From: Devosia sp. | GTDB lineage: Bacteria; Pseudomonadota; Alphaproteobacteria; Rhizobiales; Devosiaceae | Reading direction: 5' to 3' | NCBI RefSeq assembly: GCF_014860165.1 | Contig: NZ_JACZKG010000037.1 | Location: forward strand, 1 to 45,141 | Length of the DNA: 45,141 nucleotides | Shown here: one piece after another, positions 1 to 7,124 of the stretch | Layout: each line of letters opens with the position of its first letter | How positions within the stretch are numbered: the stretch's first letter is position 1 | Made by a program: the position numbers and the translations under genes | Notes under the pieces: generated by a model | The model's database searches: none | What the model was told of the DNA's origin: nothing | The model's input: only the letters and a program-made list of their open reading frames with translations

Positions 1-665
1 GGCAGGAACGCCCGCAGCTCCTTGCCGATCATCGGTGTGCGGCCGAGGCCGCCACCGACCAGCACCCGGTAACCCACCTCGCCAGCCTCGTTGCGGATGA
101 TCTGGATGCCGATATCATGCACCTTGATCGCGGCGCGGTCATGCTCCGACCCGGTCACCGCAAATTTGAACTTGCGCCCCAGATAGGTGAACTCCGGATG
201 CAGGCTCGACCATTGGCGCAGCATTTCGGCGGTGATCCGAGGGTCCTCGATCTCCTCCGGTGCGACACCGGAATAGGGGTCCGAGGTGATGTTGCGGATG
301 CAGTTGCCCGAGGTCTGGATGGCGTGCATCTCGACCGAGGCCAGCTCTTCTAGGATCCTGGGAATGTCCTTGAGCTTTGGCCAGTTGAACTGGATGTTCT
401 GCCGCGTGGTGAAGTGGCCATAGCCACGATCATAGGTGCGGGCGATATGGGCAAACATGCGCATCTGCTTGCTGGACAGCGTGCCGTAGGGCACGGCGAT
501 CCGCAGCATATAGGCATGCAGCTGCAGATAGAGCCCGTTCATCAGGCGAAGCGGGCGGAACTGGTCCTCGCTCAACTCGCCTTCGAGGCGGCGCTTGACC
601 TGGTCGGCGAACTGCGCGGTGCGGCCCGCAACGAAGGCCGCGTCGAATTCGTCATATCGATACAT
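1..665 (-). CDS. cysI: Nitrite/sulfite reductase, hemoprotein subunit (N-terminal part, runs off the left edge)
   Basis: About 221 N-terminal residues are visible, starting at an ATG whose codon ends at 665; the reading frame is open to position 1, so the C-terminal part, including the expected siroheme and 4Fe-4S cysteines, lies outside the window. The segment TTRQNIQFNW followed by TSGNCIRNI matches the ferredoxin-like half domain and the start of the catalytic domain of assimilatory sulfite/nitrite reductases. These reduce sulfite to sulfide in cysteine synthesis in the cytoplasm. The start overlaps the end of the DUF2849 gene by 14 bp, with GTGAGG as likely ribosome binding site, so it is the third gene of a cysG-DUF2849-cysI operon. 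Sulfite rather than nitrite reductase is inferred from that context. Confidence 0.9.
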   Translation of the reverse strand, partial: MYRYDEFDAAFVAGRTAQFADQVKRRLEGELSEDQFRPLRLMNGLYLQLHAYMLRIAVPYGTLSSKQMRMFAHIARTYDRGYGHFTTRQNIQFNWPKLKDIPRILEELASVEMHAIQTSGNCIRNITSDPYSGVAPEEIEDPRITAEMLRQWSSLHPEFTYLGRKFKFAVTGSEHDRAAIKVHDIGIQIIRNEAGEVGYRVLVGGGLGRTPMIGKELRAFL

Positions 666-975
666 GACCGTCCTCACCCAGATGCTGGCGGTCGTAGATC
701 TCGCCATTCAAAGTCAGAGGCGCGGTGGGACCCGCCGCCCGAATGCGCTCGCGCAGGCGCTTGGGGACAATCCTGCCGCCCTCCAGCGTCACTTCCTCGA
801 TCTCGAGGCTGATGACGCGGCCGCCGGCCTTGGTGGCCGCAAGCGCGGCATCGCGCTCGGCGGCTTCGTCCTTGGCAAAGACGCGCGCTGCCTGCAGGTC
901 CTCGACCCAGTTATTGTTGATATCGAGGTACACTGTGGCCCCCGAAATCAGCTCATTGCCCGTCAGAATTTCCAT
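652..975 (-). CDS. DUF2849 family protein of the sulfite reduction operon
   Basis: This 107-residue acidic soluble protein has no signal peptide or membrane segment. It begins MEILTGNELISGATVYL and carries the conserved core YLDINNNWVEDLQAARV, characteristic of the DUF2849 family. In alphaproteobacteria this family sits almost invariably between cysG and cysI. It starts 6 nt after the cysG stop codon, with an AAGG within the end of cysG as likely ribosome binding site, and overlaps cysI by 14 bp, so the three genes are almost certainly one transcript. Its biochemical role is not established; a helper role in sulfite reduction is inferred only from position. Confidence 0.88.
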   Translation of the reverse strand: MEILTGNELISGATVYLDINNNWVEDLQAARVFAKDEAAERDAALAATKAGGRVISLEIEEVTLEGGRIVPKRLRERIRAAGPTAPLTLNGEIYDRQHLGEDGHVSI

Positions 976-981
976 TTGCTG

Positions 982-2373
982 CTACGCTACCTTGAAGCTC
1001 ATGCCGGCAAGTTGGGCAGAATCTGCCCAATCCCCGGCCTCAACGGCTTCGCCTACGAAAATGATTGCCGGACCATCGCTGAACGCGACCTGACCGGATG
1101 AAAGGCTGGCAAGTGTGCCCGAATAGGTGGACTTGTCGGCGCGGCCGGCATTGACCACGATGCCAACGGGCGTGGCCGGGCTCGCGCCATGGGCAACGAG
1201 CCGCCCGGCGACGTCCGATGCGATGGACTTGCCCATATAGAGCGCCAGCGTCAGGCCGGATTGCGCCAGCGCCGCCCAGTGGCGCAAATCGCTGTCATCT
1301 GCGCCGTGGGCAGTCGCCATGATGAAGCCGCTCGATACGCCGCGCAGGGTGACCGGCGTTGCTGTGTCGGCAGCGGCGGCCAGGGCCGCACTGACGCCGG
1401 GAACCACGCTATAAGCGATGCCCGCCTTACGGAGCGCGGCGATTTCCTCGCCGGCGCGGCCGAACACCATCGGGTCGCCCGATTTGAGGCGCGCCACGCG
1501 CTTGCCTTGCCCTGCCAGCCGGACGATCAGCGTATTGATCTGCGCCTGGCTGAAGCTGTGGTGACCCTTGGCCTTGCCGACATCGATCCGCTCGGCATCA
1601 CGGCGGCCCATGTCGACGACGACTGTGGGCACCAACTGGTCATGCACGATGACATCGGCTTCCTGCAGCAGCCGTTGGGCGCGCAGGGTGAGGAGGTCTT
1701 CCGAACCAGGACCGGCGCCGATCAGCCAGACGACGCCCTTGGCATCGGCGGACACATGCTGGGTCAGCAGGGCTTCGGCGGCTTCGGCCCCCTGCCCGCT
1801 GATCTCGGCGGCTTCAACCTGGGGTGAGGTTACCAGGGCTTCGTAGAAGCGGCGGCGGGCGGCGCCATCGTGAATCAGGTTCTCAACGCGCTGGCGCAAG
1901 CCACCGGCCAGACTCGCGATTTTGCCGATGCGCGGCGACAGCATGGCCTCGATGCGGGCACGCACGAGGCGAGCCAGCACGGGCGCGTCGCCCTCGGTGG
2001 AGATGGCAATGGTTAGCGGCGCACGGTCGACGATGGAAGGCGTGTAGAAGTCGCATTCCGCCGGGACATCGACCACGTTGAGCGGGATGCCGCGGGCGCG
2101 CGCCTCGGCCTTGGCCAGCTCGGCGTCTTCGCCCTCTTCGGCAACGAAGACCAGCGCGGCATTGTCCAGATCGGACGGCGCGAAGGCGCGCTCGATCACC
2201 TCGACCGCAAAGGCGCGGAAATCGGCTTCAATGTGGCGGGAAATAATCACGACTGTTGCAGTCGTCTTAGAAACCAACCGGACCTTGTTAAGGGCTTCAT
2301 CGTTACCGCCGACGATGACGATGCGCTGACCCTGAACTTTGTAGCTCAACGGAAATGTGTTGAGTTGGCCCAT
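982..2373 (-). CDS. cysG: Siroheme synthase (bifunctional/trifunctional CysG)
   Basis: A 463-residue protein making siroheme, the cofactor of the sulfite reductase encoded downstream. The N-terminal region has a Rossmann-type segment IVIVGGNDEALNKVRLV (precorrin-2 dehydrogenase/ferrochelatase module). The C-terminal half is a uroporphyrinogen-III C-methyltransferase with VWLIGAGPGSEDLLTLRA, the RLKSGDPMVFGRAGEE motif and VVPGVSAALAAAA. The frame is open to a GTG at 2397, but I chose the ATG at 2373 because AGGA lies about 6 nt upstream and the protein then begins MGQLNTFPL, as in relatives. It is the first gene of the operon. The sequence GGNDEAL departs from the usual GGGxVAxRK, which is common in rhizobial homologues as far as I recall. 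Confidence 0.92.
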   Translation of the reverse strand: MGQLNTFPLSYKVQGQRIVIVGGNDEALNKVRLVSKTTATVVIISRHIEADFRAFAVEVIERAFAPSDLDNAALVFVAEEGEDAELAKAEARARGIPLNVVDVPAECDFYTPSIVDRAPLTIAISTEGDAPVLARLVRARIEAMLSPRIGKIASLAGGLRQRVENLIHDGAARRRFYEALVTSPQVEAAEISGQGAEAAEALLTQHVSADAKGVVWLIGAGPGSEDLLTLRAQRLLQEADVIVHDQLVPTVVVDMGRRDAERIDVGKAKGHHSFSQAQINTLIVRLAGQGKRVARLKSGDPMVFGRAGEEIAALRKAGIAYSVVPGVSAALAAAADTATPVTLRGVSSGFIMATAHGADDSDLRHWAALAQSGLTLALYMGKSIASDVAGRLVAHGASPATPVGIVVNAGRADKSTYSGTLASLSSGQVAFSDGPAIIFVGEAVEAGDWADSAQLAGMSFKVA

Positions 2374-2599
2374 TGGAATCCTAGTGGTGAATGGCACGAA
2401 AATAATGCAAACCAGCCCATGCCAACAAGGCGTTGAAATTCAATAGCTTTTATATTTCCCTTCGGAGCCGTTGCGTGGAACGTCCAGCGCAGCATGTTCC
2501 GCAAGTCGCCAAATGAATCTTTCGCTGACGCGGTGATAGAATATTTTGCTTGCCAATATGCGAACAGCCACGCCATCCGCCGGGAAAAGGGCCGAGAAA

Positions 2600-3049
2600 A
2601 TGCTGCGAAATGTCTTCCTGGTCCTGGTCGTCGCTGCCGTCGCGGCGGGCAGTCATGGCGACGCCTACGCGCTGATGCCGCTGGCCAGGCCGGAGCCATT
2701 TGCTGACATCGATCCCGGCAGCTCAGCGCCGCTGGCTGGCTCCTGGGCCATCAGCATTCCCACCATGGAGGTAGGCGAGCCCGATGCCGTCATGGCCACA
2801 TGCGAACTGCCAGTGCGCATCCAGGCCGCCGACGAAACCCACATCTTCTATCTGGGACCGCGCGAGACCGAGGCCGATGCGGCCATGGAACTCAGGGAAC
2901 TGGAGGGCGGCGCCATGTGGGAGCCGATCGCGGGTGGTCCCAGCTTCTTCGCCTTCTGGGTCAGCCAAGACGTCTTCTATCTCTACGACCAGGCGCCCAA
3001 GGTCGAGGCCGACTGGGGGCTACCCTATGTGTATCAGCGCTGCGACTAG
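2600..3049 (+). CDS. Small exported protein of unknown function
   Basis: A 149-residue protein with a clear signal peptide: [17 protein letters not shown] followed by a plausible cleavage after GDAYA. The ATG at 2600 is preferred over the upstream in-frame ATG at 2546 because only this start puts the signal peptide at the N terminus; AAGG lies about 9 nt upstream. The mature part has one Cys in the middle (ATCELPVRI) and one at the end (YQRCD), which could form a periplasmic disulfide. I do not recognise the family. It is divergent from cysG and its TAG stop interlocks with the ferredoxin stop through a shared CTAG. Confidence 0.75.
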   Translation: MLRNVFLVLVVAAVAAGSHGDAYALMPLARPEPFADIDPGSSAPLAGSWAISIPTMEVGEPDAVMATCELPVRIQAADETHIFYLGPRETEADAAMELRELEGGAMWEPIAGGPSFFAFWVSQDVFYLYDQAPKVEADWGLPYVYQRCD

Positions 3050-3366
3050 CCCTGCCGGCTCGGCACATGCACGACCAGGCCGTCCAGCGCATCCTTGACC
3101 TTGATCTGGCAGGAGAGGCGGCTCGACGCTTTCACGTCGAAGGCGAAGTCGAGCATGTCTTCTTCCATGTTCGACGGGCCGCCGACCGTTTCGGTCCAGG
3201 CGTCATCGACATAGACATGACAGGTTGCGCAGGTGCAGGCGCCGCCGCATTCGGCAATGATGCCGGGAATGCCGTTCATGATGGCGGTTTCCATCACGGT
3301 GGCACCGTTCTGCGCCTCGGTCTCGATGCGCTCGCCATCCTGCTGGACGAATGTGATCTTGGTCAT
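3046..3366 (-). CDS. 2Fe-2S ferredoxin, adrenodoxin/FdVI type
   Basis: A 106-residue electron carrier. The cluster ligands are visible: C40, C46 and C49 in the segment [12 protein letters not shown] (Cx5Cx2C), and C86 in RLSCQI. This is the arrangement of vertebrate-type (adrenodoxin, Rhodobacter FdVI) ferredoxins, which pass electrons to cytochromes P450 or take part in Fe-S cluster assembly. C44 is an additional cysteine common in bacterial members. The length is normal for the family. It is a single gene, convergent with the exported protein at 2600-3049. The partner reductase is not in this window, so its physiological partner cannot be assigned. Confidence 0.92.
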   Translation of the reverse strand: MTKITFVQQDGERIETEAQNGATVMETAIMNGIPGIIAECGGACTCATCHVYVDDAWTETVGGPSNMEEDMLDFAFDVKASSRLSCQIKVKDALDGLVVHVPSRQG

Positions 3367-3428
3367 GGTCTCGGAGCTTGTTGTTCGTCCCCGATATAGG
3401 GGATGGCAGGGGGTTTAGGAAGGCGGGG

Positions 3429-3458
3429 CACTTCACCTATCCCTCTGGGGGAGAAGTG
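3429..3458 (-). terminator. Hairpin directly after the methyltransferase stop codon
   Basis: CACTTC (3429-3434) and GAAGTG (3453-3458) are perfect inverted arms with a further TCCC/GGGA pairing inside. The hairpin begins immediately after the stop codon of the minus-strand gene. There is no clear T-run, so it may instead be a dispersed palindrome of the type frequent in rhizobial genomes. Confidence 0.45.
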
Positions 3459-4634
3459 TCAGAGCCCCAGCAACCCTTCAAGATAGTGCTTTTCCACCCC
3501 GAACATCGCCTTCACTTCGACGATCTGCTTGAGCACCGCGTCGCGGTCCCGCCCTGCCCGGCCATCCTTCTCGGCGACGATCAGGTTGTTCTTGGGCGTG
3601 TGGGCGTCCGAGACGAATTCGAAGACCTTGGTGCGATAGCCGCTTAGCTCCAGCAACAGCGCTCGAAGAGCGTCGGTGACCATCTCGGCCTGGCGTTCGA
3701 GGAAGATGCCGTGGCGCAGCAGCACATCGAGCTGCGGCGCCGGCCTGCCCGCTTCCATCTGGCGGCGGATCTGCTTGTGGCAGCAGGGCGCCACCGCGAT
3801 CAGAGAAGCGCCAGCACTGATACCGCGGAAGATGGCGTCATCGGTGGCGGTGTCGCAGGCATGGAGCGCGATCACGGCGTCCGCGCCAGCGGCGTCATAA
3901 TCGAGAATGGTGCCGGGAACGAAACGAAGGTCGGAAAAACCGGAGGCGGCGGCCGTAGCATTGCCGTCCTCGACCAGCTTGCCGCGCATTTCGACGCCAA
4001 TCACTTCGGCCGGCCGCTTGGCAACATTGGCGAGGTAATCGTAAAGCGCGAAATCCAGATAGCCCTTGCCGGCGCCCATATCGACGATAACAGGCTTGTC
4101 GGCCTTGATCGCTTGAATCAAAGGGGCGAAAATCTCGACCATCTTGTTGATCTGTCGAAACTTATCCTGCGCATCATTGCGCACCTGGCCATCCTTGCCC
4201 GATATGCCGAGCGCCTGCAGGTAAGGCTTGTCGGTCTCGGTCAGCGGCCGGTTCTTGGCGCGGTTGTGCTCGGTGGACGGCGCCTCGCGGCCGGCGATCT
4301 CGGTCCGCTTGAGGCGCACCTTGTCGCCATTGCGCTCGAAACTCAGGTCGAATTCTGATGTCGCCAGCTGCGCGCTGCGGAACTCATGCCTGAGCGCGGT
4401 GCGCAGGTGACCCAGCGCTTCGGGCTGGATGTGGTTCTTGATGATGTCGCGGGTCTTGTAGTGGAAGGTGAAGCTGAACTTCTCGCTCCCCTTGGCGACG
4501 ATCTTCTTGACGTCGATCGACTTGAGGTCCGCCTCGGCGCCGTGATAGCCGCTCAGCCTGAGCTTGATCAGCGTGTTGCCGGCAAAGGCCGACTTCACTG
4601 CCGAGAGGAATTCCTCGATCCGTTCCGCGTTCAA
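3459..4634 (-). CDS. SAM-dependent methyltransferase, METTL25/RRNAD1-like
   Basis: A 391-residue predicted class I methyltransferase. The SAM-binding loop is VDMGAGKGYLDF (about residues 184-195), followed by VIGVEMRGKLVE, ALHACDTATDDAIF (256-269) and APCCHKQIR (282-290). The CCH motif and the preceding KFRQINKMVEIF are typical of the Methyltransf_32 family, which includes eukaryotic METTL25 and RRNAD1. The substrate is unknown. I chose a TTG start at 4634: GAAGGA lies 6 nt upstream and the TTG overlaps the prfC stop as TTGA, implying translational coupling. The longer frame to 4697 lies inside prfC. The N-terminal 150 residues have no motif I recognise. Confidence 0.85.
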   Translation of the reverse strand: MNAERIEEFLSAVKSAFAGNTLIKLRLSGYHGAEADLKSIDVKKIVAKGSEKFSFTFHYKTRDIIKNHIQPEALGHLRTALRHEFRSAQLATSEFDLSFERNGDKVRLKRTEIAGREAPSTEHNRAKNRPLTETDKPYLQALGISGKDGQVRNDAQDKFRQINKMVEIFAPLIQAIKADKPVIVDMGAGKGYLDFALYDYLANVAKRPAEVIGVEMRGKLVEDGNATAAASGFSDLRFVPGTILDYDAAGADAVIALHACDTATDDAIFRGISAGASLIAVAPCCHKQIRRQMEAGRPAPQLDVLLRHGIFLERQAEMVTDALRALLLELSGYRTKVFEFVSDAHTPKNNLIVAEKDGRAGRDRDAVLKQIVEVKAMFGVEKHYLEGLLGL

Positions 4635-6232
4635 TGCCGTTCCTTCGTGGTGAGGAAGCGGATTTTCGGGAAATCCTGCTTGGCGCGATCGGCCCACCAG
4701 GCGTTCTGCGCGAGGAATACTGGCGCGCCGGTGCGGTCCTCTGCAATGTTCATCTTCTGGGCGGCGATGAAGCGATCGAGCTCCTTGGGGTCGTCGCTCT
4801 CGATCCAGCGAGCCACTTCATAGTTGAGGCTCTCGAAGGTGATCGGCACACCATATTCCTTGGCGACGCGCGAAGAGAGCACTTCGAGCTGCAGCTGACC
4901 GACGACGCCCACAATCCAGTCGGCGCCGACGACACGACGGAACACCTGCGTCACGCCCTCTTCGGCGAGATCGCTGAGCGCCTTGGCCATCTGCTTGGTC
5001 TTCATGTGATCGGTGAGGCGGACGCGGCGGATGATTTCCGGCGCGAAGTTCGGGATGCCGGTGACGTTGATCGTGGCGCCTTCGGTCAGCGTATCACCGA
5101 CCGACAGCGTGCCGTGATTGGGAATGCCCACGATATCGCCGGCCACAGCCTGCTCGGCCAGCTCGCGATCATTGCCAAAGAAGAACATCGGGTTCGAAAC
5201 GGCCATGTCCTTGCCCGAGCGCACATTCTTCAGCCGCATGCCGCGGGTGAAGGTGCCCGAGCAGAGGCGCACGAAGGCGATGCGGTCGCGGTGGTTGGCG
5301 TCCATATTCGCCTGCACCTTGAAGACGAAACCGGTGACCTTCTTGTCTGATGGCTCGATCGGCGCCGGAATGGCCGGCTGCGGCCGCGGTTCTGGCCCCC
5401 ACTCGCCCAGAGTGCGCAGCAGTTCGGCGACGCCGATGCCCTTGAGCGCCGAGCCGAACAGCACCGGGCTCAGATGCCCGGCATGGAAGGTTTCGAGATC
5501 GAAGGGCGGCAGCATGGCCTTGGCCATTTCGAGCGTCTCGAGGGCGATCATGAAGACCGGGTCATCGACCAGGGCCTCGTTGTCGAGCAGGTCTTCGATC
5601 TCGTTGTAGTCGGCAATGGGCTTGCCCTGTGGGCTCACCACCCGCTTCTCGAGCAGATCGAGATAGCCATGGAAATCGACGCCCTGACCGATTGGCCACA
5701 GCACCGGCGTCAGGTCGAGCGCCAGCTTGCCCTGGATCTCGTCGATCAGGTCGAGCGGCGCCAGACCTTCGCGGTCCACCTTGTTGATGAAAGTGATGAT
5801 CGGAATATCGCGCAGTCGGCAGACTTCGAACAGCTTGAGTGTCTGGCTCTCGATGCCCTTGGCCGCGTCGATCACCATGATGGCGGCGTCCACGGCCGTG
5901 AGGGTGCGATAGGTGTCCTCGGAAAAGTCGGAGTGGCCGGGCGTATCGAGCAGGTTGAGCGTCAGCCCGTCATAATCGAAGGTCATCACCGACGAGGTGA
6001 TGGAAATGCCGCGTTGCTGCTCCATCTCCATCCAGTCCGAGCGGGTGGAGCGCGTGCCGGCCTTGCCGCGCACCGCGCCCGCTGACTGGATCGCGCCGGC
6101 CGCCGCAAGCAACCGCTCGGTCAGCGTGGTCTTGCCGGCGTCTGGATGCGAAATGATCGCAAAGGTACGGCGGGTGCGGAACGGCTCGGCAATGGGCCGG
6201 GGCGCGACCTCGGCGGCGGTGGAGATGGACAT
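4631..6232 (-). CDS. prfC: Peptide chain release factor 3 (RF3)
   Basis: A 533-residue translational GTPase, matching the usual RF3 length of about 530. The GTP-binding motifs are in order: SHPDAGKTT (28-36), DTPGH (96-100) and NKVD (150-153). The switch I region contains RSDWMEMEQQRGISI. RF3 recycles RF1/RF2 from the ribosome after peptide release. The frame is open to 6325, but the ATG at 6232 gives MSISTAAEVA and the family length, with the G1 motif about 28 residues from the N terminus; the ribosome binding site is weak. Its stop codon overlaps the TTG start of the methyltransferase gene, so the two form a two-gene unit. Confidence 0.95.
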   Translation of the reverse strand: MSISTAAEVAPRPIAEPFRTRRTFAIISHPDAGKTTLTERLLAAAGAIQSAGAVRGKAGTRSTRSDWMEMEQQRGISITSSVMTFDYDGLTLNLLDTPGHSDFSEDTYRTLTAVDAAIMVIDAAKGIESQTLKLFEVCRLRDIPIITFINKVDREGLAPLDLIDEIQGKLALDLTPVLWPIGQGVDFHGYLDLLEKRVVSPQGKPIADYNEIEDLLDNEALVDDPVFMIALETLEMAKAMLPPFDLETFHAGHLSPVLFGSALKGIGVAELLRTLGEWGPEPRPQPAIPAPIEPSDKKVTGFVFKVQANMDANHRDRIAFVRLCSGTFTRGMRLKNVRSGKDMAVSNPMFFFGNDRELAEQAVAGDIVGIPNHGTLSVGDTLTEGATINVTGIPNFAPEIIRRVRLTDHMKTKQMAKALSDLAEEGVTQVFRRVVGADWIVGVVGQLQLEVLSSRVAKEYGVPITFESLNYEVARWIESDDPKELDRFIAAQKMNIAEDRTGAPVFLAQNAWWADRAKQDFPKIRFLTTKERH

Positions 6233-6367
6233 CGGTACTGCTGGACTGTTGGGCCGCAGCAAGGGGCGCGGCAGGTTGGCCGCTATATAGGGGATGGTGG
6301 GGAGAGGGTCAAATTGGCTCTTCACCTCTTACCACCGGGGGTGGCGAAGGGTGGCTGGCGCCGTGCC

Positions 6368-6760
6368 TCAGGCCGGTTCGTTGCTCAGCATGCGCGCGAT
6401 GAAGCTGCGGACTTCCTCGATGGCCATGCCGAGATCGGCGATGCGTTCCGAGGTCAGCGGCCGGCCGGCCTGCATTTCGACTTCGCAACCCTTGGCGAGG
6501 TCCGCAATGGTCCAGGCGCCGACGCCGCTGGCGGCACCCTTGATGGAATGGAGGTTGAGCGACAGGTCATCATAGCTGGCCGCCATTTCGAGGCGCCCGA
6601 AATAGGTTTTGACCGTGGTGTCGAACAGCCGAAGGATTTCGTATTCGAGGTTTTCGTCGCCCAGGCATTGCTTGGCCAGATGGACCAGGTCGATGGGTCG
6701 CATCGCCCGCACATGGGCTACCTGGTCGAGCTTCTCGACCGCTGCTGATCGCTGCGCCAT
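6368..6760 (-). CDS. Hpt (histidine phosphotransfer) domain protein
   Basis: A 130-residue all-alpha protein with the phosphotransfer motif LNLHSIKGAASGVGAW, placing the phospho-accepting histidine at about residue 71. It consists of little more than one Hpt domain, so it should relay phosphate between a hybrid kinase and a response regulator in the cytoplasm; neither partner is encoded nearby. The ATG at 6760 has AAGGAG 10 nt upstream, better than the GTG-extended frame to 6817. It is divergent from the giant polar growth protein gene and shares its upstream region. A cell-cycle link is inferred from that context and the CtrA-like box, not shown. It is not ChpT, which is a larger HisKA-like protein. 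Confidence 0.88.
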   Translation of the reverse strand: MAQRSAAVEKLDQVAHVRAMRPIDLVHLAKQCLGDENLEYEILRLFDTTVKTYFGRLEMAASYDDLSLNLHSIKGAASGVGAWTIADLAKGCEVEMQAGRPLTSERIADLGMAIEEVRSFIARMLSNEPA

Positions 6761-7124
6761 TCTGGCGGCTCCTTCACTGCTGCGGCGACGCATCCGAAGA
6801 GGAACGGACAATGCCACGACCAGAAGCCTAGATCGGTCGGGTGAACAGCTGATTAAGCCACATCTTCGCCTTTCTTTGGCGGTTCTGATGCGCCCCGTCT
6901 CCCCAGGAAATTAACCTTTGGGTAAGATTGCGCTCGGTTTAGCTCAAATTGAATGTATTAATGTGGTTTAAGCCAGCGCGCGGCGGCGAGGGTGGAGGAA
7001 CGATGCGGGGCATTTGCATCGAATTGTTTCCATATGACCATAGGCCCGGAAACGGGTGTGGAGTCATACCAGCTCCCAAAGTCCGCCTTGTTGCTGTGAA
7101 GCCGACGCGAGAGTTGTAAAGAGT
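6761..7124. other. Divergent intergenic region between the Hpt gene and the GPR homologue
   Basis: This 364-bp stretch has no convincing gene. It is more AT-rich in its centre (about 6905-6975), where promoters for both divergent genes are expected, and holds the CtrA-like box at 6911-6925 and a second TTAA pair around 6958-6970 with N6 spacing. It probably also carries a long 5' untranslated region for the plus-strand gene. Confidence 0.6.
6911..6925. promoter_or_regulatory. CtrA-like binding box
   Basis: The sequence TTAACCTTTGGGTAA matches the CtrA consensus TTAA-N7-TTAA at seven of eight fixed bases and is nearly palindromic as TTAACC...GGGTAA. CtrA is the master cell-cycle regulator of alphaproteobacteria. 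The box lies about 150 bp from the Hpt start and 200 bp from the GPR-homologue start. Binding is inferred from the motif and from the growth-pole function of the neighbour. Confidence 0.5.
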
